DNA of 64,000 nucleotides from Zelopaecilomyces penicillatus (taxonomy: Eukaryota > Ascomycota > Sordariomycetes > Hypocreales > Pseudodiploosporaceae), in NCBI GenBank assembly GCA_005765155.1, contig VCCP01000002.1, positions 3,782,001 through 3,846,000 on the forward strand. The letters are read 5' to 3'. The translations under genes were made by a program, and so were the position numbers. Under the pieces are notes generated by a model. The model searched no databases. It was not told where the DNA came from and saw nothing but the letters and a program-made list of their open reading frames with translations. Below are positions 25,811 to 37,236 of the stretch, in pieces. Positions within the stretch are counted from its first letter, which is position 1, and each line of letters opens with the position of its first letter.

Positions 25811-25850
25811 GAGCATCACAGCGCATCACAGCGCATCACAGTGCATCGCG
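25811..25850 (+). repeat. 10-bp tandem repeat (gcgcatcaca)
   Basis: Four adjoining units: gagcatcaca, two identical gcgcatcaca, then gtgcatcgcg. The preceding bases (gcgcatcatgg) are a decayed fifth copy. Confidence 0.8.
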
Positions 25851-27535
25851 TAGGCAAAAGGGGAGGAGCCGAACCTCGCTTTATTGCGCAACGTCTCCAT
25901 ATGTGAATTTCGCGTCATCATTGCCCCCCTTTGCGCTTTGCCTGTCGCAGTCTAGAGCCACGTACTATAGTTCGCCGAGCGGCGAGATGCGAGCGACGAG
26001 CGACGAGCCAACTGACCAACCAGATCAAACTGCGCGCCGAGGGAGGAGTGAATGTAGAATCCAATCCTTGCGCTTGTCTGTCTGTCCCCCCCCCGCCGCG
26101 CGCCGCTCTAGATAGCTAGTAACCTGCCAAACGAAAAGGAAAGAAAAAAGAAAACTCCTCAAATATTAACGGGCATTTTATCCATAGTGATTTGCAATGG
26201 GGGGGGATGGGGGATCAGAGCGGCAAGGCACGTCACTCATCCAATGGTTCATGCAACATCTCACACAAATCCCAACTGACAGCAGCAAAGAAAAAGCAAA
26301 TAGCAAAATAATGCAAATCGCAAAAGCAAAAAAAATCAAAACGGCGCAAGGAAAAAAAAGCAACAGCAGCGGCATATCGGTATCTCGAAATAGGTGTGTG
26401 ATCCTAGTTAAGCCCACTGATGTCAGAGAGGGAGGAGGGGTAGAGGTCCAGTCAGACCAGACCAGACCAGACAGCTGGATGAACAAAGAAGAAAATATTT
26501 CCAAACCATTGGACTGGACAAGCGTGCCGTGGCAAACTCAGCTCGTAAAGCAAAAGTAAATAAACGATGAAAAAAAACCAGACACCTTCTAAGCTGAACA
26601 GACTCCGTCGGAAAATACCACACAGCCTGCTTGGGGGCACATGTTGAGATACAGCGAGCAGTTTTTCTCTTTCGGAAAGGTAAAAAAGCTACCTACCTAC
26701 TACTCATCCATTGCTGTGGCATCGAAGTGCTGTCAGTGTTGTCCGCTGACCGATCCGCCAGCCTCCGATCCAGCACAGACATCCTCCCCCTCCTCGGATC
26801 TCTCTCGGCTTTTATCCATGTCAGCTTGTCTGTTTTCTCAATGTGATAGTCTGTCTTATATTTTGTTCTCTTTCCTATCCACAATAATTGGGTGGGTGAG
26901 TTTCTATTACATCTCATCATAATCATCAAAATCATTTGGCCAAGCAAACATTATCGAATCGTTAATTACTACGGTGTATGTAAAATGTGAATGGATTTCC
27001 CCCTCTTCCCTCAAACCCCTGCATCTCTTCGCATGGCAGCCAGGGCGGATGGTTCGGTTCAGGGTCTCTCCCCCCACGTGGCTTACCAATTGCAGCTTTG
27101 TGGGGGATTTCCCCCATCTGTTGCTCTGAAATGAGACACTATTCCGAGAGACATGGGGGGTGCCGGTCCAGCGTAACACAGGTATATGCAGATGTAGACA
27201 AATCGTCAGGGCCAAGACAGGGCTATGCGTTGCCGGAAAGTACAAGTTGGGCGGTTCAGCCGAGAAAGTGCTAGGCAGGATCGTGCTGCAACCACAGGCG
27301 AAAGTGGGATACCGACTGGCGGAGATTAAATAGTAAATATACTCATTATTATATCATTTGTCTTCGTTGGAGGTATAGGTAGGTAGGTGGTAAGCAGCAA
27401 GCCAAAACTTCCTCGTACAGGTACAATACAAATATTAACATCTCCCCATCCCATCATCAGCGGACTGGACCCCGGCCAGTGAACCGCGGCCGAAACATCA
27501 CCCTGTCCTGTTTTTCCTCCACTGGTATCCTATTT

Positions 27536-28897
27536 TCAGCGCTTGTCCACGTTCTGACTTTGAACGCGCGCCTCCTGCTTGACATCAAAATCCACTCGTA
27601 CGTATATACCATCTGCGTCGTCGTTATTGTTGCTGTTGTTGTGGCCATAGCCTGAGCTCGCAACGGCCTCGGCACCGAAGCTGTCCGCGTCATCCTGGCT
27701 ACCCAGAATGCTGTGCTGTGAATGCAGCCTTAGAGTGCTCATCTTGGTCGCCCGTGATCGGCTGGTTGGCTTCTGACCATAGCTAGAGGCGCCTGTATGA
27801 GAGTTCTCCACCTTCTTGAGGATGTACTTGTCCACCAGGGGCTTTGCACCCGGCACAGACAGGGCAATGAGAGTTGCTCCAATCTCCGACACCTCGACGC
27901 CCAGCATCGGGTTGTAAGACCAAGACATGTCGGTCTCCCACTGACCACGGATGACCAGAACAAGTCGTGCAATAGAAATAGCAATGACACTGTAGAAGAA
28001 CGCCCGTTAGCATATGGAGAGGGGCTACCATCGTGTTGGTGAGGGGTGTTCGTTCTACTTACGCGATACCGGGCAGTAGGATACATCCAAGTTGCACCTT
28101 TCTCTTGGCAGGCATTTCCAGGATCCTCAACATGGCAACAGGAATTCCAAAGAGAAGCAGGTCACATAACAGAGAGACGGATGAGTTCACGCTGTAGACC
28201 ACTCCCCACTGCAGGCAGACATACTGGTCGGCAATGGGTTCCCAGCCGTAGGGCCAGTAGCCAGTAACGGGAGAGCAATGAAAGATTAGGAGGAAGATCT
28301 GCGGCAAAAAGCCTGCAATCAAGATGCCAAAGACAATCTTGATAGCGAGAGAGAAGCCGGCATGGACGCTGCAGATGCGGTGATAAAAAGCCAGACCCGA
28401 AACACGACAGAGTAGCAAAGCCGTCGTGTAGATGATGTGTGCGGCGAAGTCGAGATACTGCGTCTTGAGTACCGTAGGAACGTCAAGGACGTACTGGATG
28501 AATTCGAAATGTCGGCCAGAACCAAGGCGAATAAGTTCAATTGTTAAACCAACAAATGCTATTAAACATGCCTACAAGACGACATCAGTTATGAGAGCAC
28601 AATAATGCAGACATTGTAGCTTTTCTTTTGTGATAGCAACACATTCGGCATAATTATGGTCACTTTCAGAATATTACCCACCATTGAAATAAGAGCCAGT
28701 CCATCATCAACACCCACTCGTCGAACAATAAGAGCTCGGGAAACAAGTCTAGCACAGACAAATAAAAATGTCAAGGCCGTTACAAAGATAATGCCGACGA
28801 TAGAGCCTTGATCGCGGCTCTCACTGAGATATACGGCAGAGACATTGGCTGGCACGGTGCCTGCCGCGATGGCGTCGACCACTCTGGAGTCGATCAT
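27536..28897 (-). CDS. Seven-helix fungal rhodopsin-domain membrane protein
   Basis: Integral plasma-membrane protein of the fungal rhodopsin domain family (PF20684, related to Pth11-like receptors); function of most members unknown. Three exons: 28897..28682, 28571..28063, 27989..27536; 392 residues. An upstream in-frame extension starts at GTG, so the ATG at 28897 (MIDSRVVDAIAAG) is chosen. Seven hydrophobic segments can be followed: IVGIIFVTALTFLFVCARLV; LISMACLIAFVGLTIELI (across intron 1); FAAHIIYTTALLLCRVSGLAF; VFGILIAGFLPQIFLLIF; YSVNSSVSLLCDLLLFGIPV; LLPGIAVIAISIARLVLVI (across intron 2); VEVSEIGATLIALSVPGAKP. Family hallmarks: VDDG after helix 1, the CSP after helix 4 and WSYNPMLGVEVSEIG before helix 7. 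The cytosolic tail has an Asn/Asp run and phosphorylatable Ser/Thr. There is no N-terminal CFEM domain. Confidence 0.92.
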
Positions 28898-31247
28898 GTT
28901 TCCAGTTTGACAGTACTGGAGAGATTGAACGATCGTTGGTCGGTGATTATAAGACACAAACGTCTACTACATGAGCTCCTGGCATCGACGAAGTAGACAG
29001 ATGGAAAGACGGATAAGAGGAAACTCTGTCAAGCATCTGGGTCGGGGATGAGAGTGCCGATGCTGTGGATAATAACCGTAATCAGTGGGTAGCCGGCACC
29101 AGGCGAGGAGGGCCAGGGCCGCGCTTCCAGCGATTATGAGAATTTTCGACTAACAAGGCGCTGGACACCATCTCCATTCTAGCTCGGCGGCTTTTCCCAT
29201 CAGCCCGGAGTCCACCCAGACATAATCTACCCGGCCCCTTGGCTGGGTCAGAGTTTCCTTTGTTTCTGATGGGACGATGAGTCTCAATTTGGTCTGGGCC
29301 CGACACCTGCGTTCAGCGCCACCAGAGCCATGGCGCTGGGATGTTGAACGGCTCTTTTTTGCAGAGGGGGGGCCAACAAACAAGTTAGCAAGCGACAAGA
29401 GCATATCCACCCGCGCCAGTCCAGCCCCACTAGGCTTCTGCACTGACTCGCAAGGATATGCAGGGCGGATGTGCATCTAGGAGGTTTGCGTTTGCCGTAG
29501 CGTCCGGTACGAAGGTGGAACTTGGTGGGTGCTGTCTGTGCTACGCGAGAGACGACAGGTGGAGAGGACGAGTTGGTGGAATGATGGATAGTGAGTGATG
29601 AGTGGCTGGCGGGTGGGTGGGGTCGGCAATTCGATCTTCCAGAGCCCGCGACTGGATGCCTCACTCTGTAAGTCGGCTAAAACAGAAGTTGCGAGCTGCG
29701 AACAAGGGGAGCTGAGTGCTGAGTCCGCGGCCTGGTTTAGCGGCCCCAAGGTCGTGAGCCACACTACTGGAATCCGCTAACGACTGCCGATGCAACTTCA
29801 ACGCCAGCCCAGAGCAACACACCACAGCGCTCAACGCACAGCGCACAGCCCAGCAGAGCGCTGAACATCATAGATAGAATATTCCATTGGATGCCTGCTT
29901 GTGGCCACCGATGAGCCATCATTGTGAGACATGACCTTCACGCACCATTGGGGTTTCCCCCGCCTTAGAACAACACTGGAATTGACTATTAGTGCTAACG
30001 GTGGGTTACAGATGCGGACTGACAAGCGGAGACTTCCGTCGGTTCATGTTCAGTCCGGGCGGTCATATTTACACCAGCCTCAATACTTCATAGCTGTGCG
30101 AAGTACCTCCCTGAAGGTAAAAAGGTACAGGTAGTAAAAACAGGTACTAAATAACAAGTTTGTAGGCGCCTCAAGCCTGTGGCGGCCACGGGAACTTCTG
30201 ACAAACTGGCTGGATAAGCAAGCAGATTCTGGGATTGCCGCCACACCAGTCGTAGCCGTCAATAGCGGAGGTTAACGGTGATGATTGCCGACTATACATC
30301 CGCTCGTACGAAGGGAACCGTGACAGCAGCTGCTATTGTCAATGTCGGCTGGATTAGGAGGCTATCGCCATCATTAACGACTAGTCAGATGCAATCGGAG
30401 GGAGGCCCGGCTTGCAGGCCTTCCGAATGCAATCTTCATCTAGGTGACAGATAACTTCTTCAATGGGGCTAAGAGGCATATTTCCGCACATTAGGACTTG
30501 GCAGAGCTGCTTACGTAGAACACACAGCAGGCCCTTGTTAATGTATCGATTCAGGGGAAATATCTGACAAAATTGGTGGAGTTTCCTGCCAATTCTCGTT
30601 AGCTTGGCACGAGTAAGCCCCAGAGTGTGTGATGAAGGGGGCCTGCCCTGTGCTTCATATCTTCAACATCGATAGCATATCCGCACTGTGCCCGCGCAAC
30701 GTCTCTACGTGATCCGCAACAGTGCGTAATTTGTCACTTTGCTTGCCAGGGAAGGCAGCACCAACAAGCGAGGATGATGAATCGCTTGTGATTACCGCCA
30801 CTACTTCGTACTTCGTACTTCGTACTAGGCAACCGACCGTCATCTCCTTTCTGGGTCTGAAACTAATAATGGTGCCACACAAACTGATGCAAAACCGCAC
30901 AAACGGATCAGCACGCACACAATGTTACAGCAGCTTATTTCTGGACTGCCTCCTATCGCGAAGCAATGGAGGTAAGAGCTAATAAGGTGTTTGGCTTCCG
31001 AGAGGGTGTCCTCATCGCAACGTCATCCAACGAGAGACTGCCTCGTTAGACTCCAGTATCCAGCATCCAAAGAAACAACATTTGCTGTCGAATCTACAAT
31101 TGCGATGGCCAGACTAGAGCCTTGTAATGTACATTGTGTATGCATGCCCTTGCATGACACGATCAAATTAGCAATGCCCGACGTTGGACATGGTTGTCCT
31201 TCTCGAACCATCAATCCGTCGGACCAACACCCCCCACACCTGGTCCA
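28898..31247. other. Intergenic, no gene seen
   Basis: Promoter of the rhodopsin-domain gene and the 3' side of the SNF2-like gene. Short overlapping frames only. It contains three direct copies of the 7-mer tacttcg at about 30805-30828. Confidence 0.5.
30803..30828 (+). repeat. 7-bp tandem repeat (tacttcg)
   Basis: Three direct copies of tacttcg followed by a partial one (tact). Confidence 0.8.
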
Positions 31248-34200
31248 TCAGTCCTGCGAACCTGGTTCATCACACCTCAATGGGTTCTGTGAATACAAAT
31301 CGTACCTTCCCTCATACAGGCTTCGGACCGCCCCTTCGGCAGAGTTACGCTTGTCGGCATGGATCCGAATCTCATGCACGGGCTTTCGCTGTCTATGCTG
31401 GGCGATGCGAGCGAGGATCTTCTCCTTGGGCACCCAGTGGGGAAACGAACCCCATTGCACGCAGTAATTTGCAAACGCCAGTTTGCCCCATTGAACCCCG
31501 TCTAGCTCGTGGTTTGTGAGGACGATAATCGATCTGGTTCGTTGCGGATCCCTGGCCATCATCTCTAGTTCATTGGCAACGGCGTTCTTTTGATGTGAGC
31601 GCAAGTCTGGGTGAATGCAGACCACATCTGCTGTGCTTGACAGACGCGTACTGATCCAGGCTGCGATTACTCCCATTGTTAGATGAGGATACCACTGGAT
31701 GAAAACTACTACATGAAATGGTCCACTGGTTCTGCTGCTGGCGTTGCTAAGTGTTGCACTTCGTCTACTATTACCTGCTTCTAGAATGATCCGGTCCAAC
31801 TGTCTGAGTTGGGGACAGTCAAACTTGTTGACTTGCTCCATAGAAAATTTCGGCAATGCAGGAACCCTGGTCTTTTCTTGCACCGCGCTCTCTAGTTGTA
31901 CTTGACCTACCGGCGTGTCTTGGCGTGTCAAAATATCGACCAACGAAGGCAGCAGTTCGATGGCACAGAGCTTTTCGAATGCAACGGTACCAATGAACTT
32001 CGGAAAGGATATCTTCTGCTTTGATGCCTCTATCCAGTAACTTCTCACCTCTTTTCGCATAGCAGCGATGGCTTCTCGGCGATCATTGCTTGTCTTGAGG
32101 TCAGAAAAACCCACTATGGTCTGGACCAGTCTGCCCTCTCCGGGAGATGTCTGCAAGGGGCCATCTTCGGGCTTGAGTACAGCTATCCATTTGAACAATA
32201 GTGCAGCAAGCGATTCTGAAAATTCTTCCACACGCAACGCTAACTCATCCGCCATTTGTTCTTCAACGTCAGGGCAGAGCAGGTAAACTCTTCGATGCAT
32301 TTGTAGCTCCTTGGATTTCCTGATATGTTCGTTCAAGGCGCCAATAGTAATATCCAGACTGGATGGGGGGCAAATAAGTTTCATTGGTCCTTTCATGATA
32401 GCATTGCAATCCTCGAGCCATGAGTTGTTGCTCATGAATAGGCATGTCATTCTTGGCGTGAGAGGTTCTCTTGCCACCGAGGCTCCGCCCAAGCTAGCTA
32501 TAGATTGAAGAACCGCTTCTCTCTGAGACGGTCGAATCATTTCATACTCCGCAAGGCCACAATAGCTCGGTGTTATCGCCCATTTTACTTTGCAAGCTAC
32601 GGTCGTATGTTCACCTTTCTGTTTCATTTGCGCTTCCAAGCTGAATACTCTTTCCATCGAGGGGCTTATCAACGCCGAGGTCGATATAAGCAGGAAGAAT
32701 TTAGTCTGGTCTCTTTCTTTCTTGGCCAATATTTTGACCCGAATGCTTTTCAATGCTCTGACGTCGCAGGACTCGTCACGCTGCAGTTCTTGAGCGTCCT
32801 TTTTCGTGAGTGTACCGCTCATGGTTACATCGGCCCTCAAATCTGTTACCTTCGGTGTCTTGGTAGATTGAACGTTCAATAGTATTGGTCGGAGCTGACT
32901 ATTGAAGTCAATAGACAAAGGCCGAGCCACACAAATGCTCACGCCGCCCAACGTAATACTCGGCACAATATAGGACTGTAATTCAACCTCCCAAAGCGAC
33001 ATCATCGCTGGCGGCACAACCAATAGGATTGGCCCCTCTGTCACATTATCAATGAACTTTTTCGTGAGTGAGTTTGGAATGCAAACACACTCGATTCCGA
33101 AAGGGTGGCCTGCTCGGCATTCGGAGTGGGGTTCTTTGTCTGGCTGGGCATGAAGCTCGGGATGCTGATCAAAGTGTCGCACATTCAAGAAACTCAGGCG
33201 GTGGTATAGTGCCACACCTAGATTCACTAGGTATCCCCCCATGTTCTGCTCGTTGGCAATGAGCATACCATGCTGTGACCTGGTTGCTATTCCTTCGACC
33301 ACGCGGTAGATGAGCATCATGTGTTCTGGGCTAAGCCTTCTCCTCGAGCCCAATAGTTGCTTTCCCTCGTCTTCGCCTCGCAAAGATGTCGGGTGTCTTA
33401 GTAGCTTGCAGCACTTTCCCCACATATCGTTTCCTGTGGTAGTATTTTTCTCAGCCATCTTGTTTAATGTCTTTGAGATAATTTGCGCACGAGACACCAC
33501 CGACGCGATTTTGTCACGAATATTCTCCGACTCGTCGTCCTTTGGATCTTCCTTTCTTTCTTTACCCATAATGACGCTTGGCTCTGGTGTGCAAGTTGAG
33601 GCATCTCTCATGCGCGGGTTAGGGGAAAATTCACTCTCAATATTCTCATGTTCATCGTCACTTGTTACATATACAACATCATCTTGTCGATCCTGAGGTG
33701 TTTCGAGACCGGTGCCGAAGTCTTCGATGTTTGCCGTCTTAGGGTGATGTAAATCACTTTGAGAGAGTTGTATCTCAAACGACTTCGGTTCTTGAATGTC
33801 ATTGTGATGCTCGGGTATCAACATGTTGTCAAAGTATTGATCATCGTTGGCGAGCTCAAATGAATCACCTCCATGAAGGTTCATCAGCTGTTTTTCGACT
33901 GGAACTCGTCCTTCATCCACCATTCTCGATTCAGACATGTCGGTTGTGGGATGATCTTCTTTGCGCACTTCTTTGGACCATGGCGCTTGGGACACATATT
34001 CCAATACTCGTCCAAAGACAGAGGCTCGCCGTGGTTCTAGTTCTGTAGGACCACGCCCTATGGCATCTGTTTGTCTGTCGCTTGAATAGTCGTAGAGACC
34101 CTTCATACCATTGCTACTCTCTGGGATTTCATCAATCCTGACATTGTTATATCCAGGCATGGTGTTTGAGTTGAGCTCCGAAGGAACCATTTCACAATCC

Positions 34201-34808
34201 GGAGGCTTAGTTTCAGCACCATCTGGAACTAAATGCTCCAGCTTCTGCGCGGCAGGCGTGCTAATATCGACGCCCTGTGTTGTGAAATTGCTTTCAAGAC
34301 CTATTTGAGGATGTGGAAGAGGGCTGCCTTGAGTGCAAGCAAATTGCACGCTGTCGTGGAGCTTACAGAGTAGTAAATTCCAGTCAGTTTCATCATGAAG
34401 TGTGAATAATTCCCCATCCAGCATGGCGCACATATTATCATCTTGGCCTTTCGTTCCTTTGAGGTTATGGAGTTTGCAAAATTTGCCATAGTCGTACCAG
34501 TAGTGAGGTGTTGGCAGTCGTCGGTTTCGGTTTACTAGCAAGCTCGAGAAGCAGACTTTGCGGCTATTCCATTCGTCCTGGAGAAAAGTATATTGAACGC
34601 TGGAAATATCGTAGGCTTGGTCAAATCGTGCTCTCTTGATGCTGTCATAGGCTGATGAGTTGCTGCTAACATCGCTTTGTAGCCGGCGTTTCCCCCCCTG
34701 CGTTGACTCTGGTACGAGACTGTCGTCTCCTCTTAGCTAACATTAGCATTTCAAGCGCATACATGACGATGTTAGAATAGTAGTATTTACCTTGCAGAAG
34801 GACTCCAT
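31248..34808 (-). CDS. SNF2-like protein with degenerate helicase motifs and a SUMO-interacting motif
   Basis: Two exons: 34808..34791 (MESFCK) and 34736..31248, 1168 residues. The start is inferred: the long frame runs upstream of its first ATG, and a 54-nt GT-AG intron joins it to an ATG. Residues 1-480 are mostly disordered and acidic. VVYVTSDDE at 360-368 is a classic SUMO-interacting motif. From about 495 the order of a SNF2 ATPase is followed but with the chemistry lost: MLIANEQNMGGYLVNLG sits where the Walker A box (ADEMGLGKT) should be; VVPPAMMSLWEVEL matches motif Ia; no DEAH is found before LTPRMTCLFMSNN, which replaces the TGTP box. The C-terminal part (FIQWYPHLTMG ... LAFANYCVQWGSFPHWVPKE ... 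RIAQHRQRKPVHEIRI) keeps the helicase-C layout with a changed arginine finger. Probably binds rather than remodels chromatin (inference). The frame is fully open over 3.5 kb, so it is not an obvious pseudogene. Confidence 0.75.
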
Positions 34809-35572
34809 CGGTCGTCTTCTTGACCCCGATTTTGCGACATCATTGGTAGCCTCTGTATGGGCGCAGTCAGGAATGGCAAGTCTTGTCTTTCGCAATCAGA
34901 GAAGCCGTACTTGCAACGCGCGGTTTCGGATAGTGATAGCAATCAAAGCCCACGATCTTCTCGTGAGAAATAATTTTGTTTCGCTCAACTCAACTGCCTG
35001 GGATAGGAACAGGCGAGTCAGTTCGAAGGAGTGTTTTCAATGCGTGTTGACTTTTTGTTGTTCGTCGTCTTTTGGCAAATATCTCGCCAGTTTCAACAAG
35101 CAATCATTGAATTTTGTTTGATCATAAAATTAGACGTTATTCTCTGGCTAAAAGAAAGTCAAAGTGAGTGCGGGGCGTGTACGAATTCTGCACGAATGCA
35201 AGGGGTGACGAGGCCTTGGTGAGGCCGTTCGAAACACGCATAAAATTGGTGTAAAGTGAGAAATATCTCAGCTTTCCCAGTTTAACCTCACATTGCTAAC
35301 TCTAGGCTTATCTCAGTGAAGGCTCCCCCCAAGCATGGTTGACTCAAACTCTCTTCATAAGAATAATTCGTCATTTACTAGTGTAGTAATATGAAACACC
35401 CGATTCCTGTTTGCAGGCTAAAAGAAATGATTGTGCGTTTTGTTTTTGGAAAGCTAGGTCTGCTTGTTTCGAAACATTACGAACTTATTGATACAGGAAC
35501 TCTGAGAAATATCTAGACAAATATTCACCCTTATTTCCAACTTTCTCATGCTCGCTGTCCTGAATCTGAGCT
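34809..35572. other. Spacer between two minus-strand genes
   Basis: Promoter and 5' UTR of the SNF2-like gene and 3' end of the C48-like gene. A further upstream exon of the SNF2-like gene is possible: the frame stays open from MESFCK back to about 34880, where a cccatacag acceptor occurs on the minus strand. Confidence 0.4.
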
Positions 35573-36526
35573 CTATTCCATTCTGCCCTTTACTGCCCTG
35601 CCTCTCTTGTACTTGATCTCATACCCAAGACTATGCGCCAACTGAACTCTAGAGTTGGCAAGCAATAAATCTTGCTCAGCGATTTTCTTCCCGTCAGATT
35701 GTAGAATCACCGACGCGACCACTTCTTCATAGTTAATCTCTGCATCGACTGAGAGTTTCTCATTCATCGTTCGATAAACATCCTCGAGGCGGGAGAGAGC
35801 AAAAAGCCCGCAAGACCACTCGTCGATATCTGTGTTTTGAAGTCCTTCGCCCAAGCGCTTTTGTACCCTCCAGCGTGTTCCGTTACTGTAGTTTGCCTGC
35901 GCTATCGTGCCTTCTACCCAGCGTGCATGGTGATTCAGTGTTTCACAGTCGTAGGGTGCGAGACCGCCTTCTTCTCTGGTGACAAACTTCTCGCTTTCCA
36001 ATGGGTCCCAAAGGAGGATCGTTTCGATTGAGATGAAATGTGCCAAAAGACTCCAGTGGCTTTTTGCAGGAGAGTGAATGATGCGCAAAATGACCTGGTG
36101 CGTCTCGGGTTTGAAGCCTCGCTTCGTTGCTAGCTTGTCGTTGCTGTCGAAAGCAGGTATACCGGCCGCGGGAGTGTAGACTAGCTCTTTGGGTTGGAAT
36201 ATCGCAGGATATACGTGTCGAAGGGCTTTCAAAATTGGGTCTATGGTCTCAGACTTCAATAGGTGGCCATATCGTATGGTGAAGCCCGGCGGTCCCCTCG
36301 AGGGCCCCTTTGGATCTTCAAGATATAGATGGTTACCTGCAAACTTGATCCAGTAGCTGGGTTTGGTACCATCAAGACGTTTGTAAAGGTGGAAGGCGCC
36401 ATGATCAGGCTGCCATTCCGTCTTGATCATGCCGGTGCCATCGAGCGTCGACATTCTTGGTTCCTCGTCTTCTATCTCGAACGACATTTTCGTCGATGAT
36501 GTGCTCCTTGTTTGTCTTGCCGTCAT
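35573..36526 (-). CDS. Ulp1/C48-like cysteine protease (SUMO-protease fold)
   Basis: Single exon, 317 residues from the ATG at 36526 (MTARQTRSTSS). The catalytic layout of Ulp1-type (peptidase family C48) enzymes is visible: His157 followed by Trp (SHWSLLAHF), Asp174 (LLWDPLES) and Cys239 (DEWSCGLFAL). The His-Asp distance of 17 equals that in yeast Ulp1 (His514/Asp531), and WSCGLFAL corresponds to DCGVF. The usual oxyanion glutamine six residues before Cys is an Asp here. The N-terminal 110 residues have no recognised domain. The role would be cleavage of SUMO or a SUMO-like protein from targets, or an isopeptidase recruited for another purpose. An ATG at 36634 in the same frame would add 36 residues with a strong hydrophobic segment (VLVIPICLICFILKIIHC), giving a membrane-anchored form. 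The gene lies upstream of, and codirectional with, the SIM-bearing SNF2-like gene. Confidence 0.7.
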   Translation of the reverse strand: MTARQTRSTSSTKMSFEIEDEEPRMSTLDGTGMIKTEWQPDHGAFHLYKRLDGTKPSYWIKFAGNHLYLEDPKGPSRGPPGFTIRYGHLLKSETIDPILKALRHVYPAIFQPKELVYTPAAGIPAFDSNDKLATKRGFKPETHQVILRIIHSPAKSHWSLLAHFISIETILLWDPLESEKFVTREEGGLAPYDCETLNHHARWVEGTIAQANYSNGTRWRVQKRLGEGLQNTDIDEWSCGLFALSRLEDVYRTMNEKLSVDAEINYEEVVASVILQSDGKKIAEQDLLLANSRVQLAHSLGYEIKYKRGRAVKGRME

Positions 36527-37236
36527 TGTGCAACTAATGCAGTGGATAATTTTGAGGATAAAGCATATGAGGCAGATGGGAATGACAAGCACGCAACGCA
36601 ACGAGCTCTGTGCGAAACGAAACACGATTTTCATGCAAAGTGCCGTTTGGAAGGGTTTTTACACTTGGTACAATTTACGACATTTGAGCCACGTGGTGTT
36701 CACTTTTTTATCAGTGTACATACTTGACATTATTCTCAAAATATTAGGAGTTGCCATGATAGACAACTATCTGACAGCTGGCGGTGTGCTGACCGACGCT
36801 GACGTTCATGGGGTTTACGATACAACAGCACTTGGTAAGAAAGTTACGATTTGCACATTTACAAGGAGCTTCTTATATTCTCATAATATGATTGGAGAAT
36901 CTACCGTCTCAAAAAATAGAAAAATATACTCATTCGCATACTTTTCATCCAATGGTTTGCACCGTTTTAAGGTTGTCGCAGCGGAGCCGACCTACTGCAG
37001 CCCAAAGCCCAAACACCATAGTAAAGTAACGGTTAAGGTTTCCTATTAGTTAAAAGAATCTACACGTCTTCCTTACTCTCTCATTCTTTAGAATTAAATA
37101 TTTCTGAAGAACCTGGGACTCAAAAAGTCCACCTCTTTTGCACAACATTTCAAAAAGAATTTGCACAACTCCTACATTTGTCAATTATCAAGGGCACCTT
37201 AATAATTCCTGAAAGTGAACAAAGCTACAAAAAAAA
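36527..37236. other. Divergent spacer, AT-rich
   Basis: Separates the C48-like gene (-) from the 2EXR gene (+). The 208-codon plus-strand frame here (36423..37049) is largely antisense to the C48-like gene and has no domain; not accepted. Confidence 0.5.

Larger units (their letters stand above)
25110..27535. other. Intergenic stretch with many short tandem repeats
   Basis: Upstream region of the amidase and 3' side of the rhodopsin-domain gene. No coding frame with family features. Holds an 11-bp repeat at about 25465-25510 (ctgtgagtccc), a 10-bp repeat at 25811-25850 (gcgcatcaca), an agacc repeat at 26454..26472, and A-rich sequence at 26280-26360. Confidence 0.5.

Noticed and set aside
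36423..37049. 208-codon plus-strand frame with hydrophobic segments
   Set aside because: First part is antisense to the C48-like gene; the hydrophobicity mirrors that gene's possible anchor.
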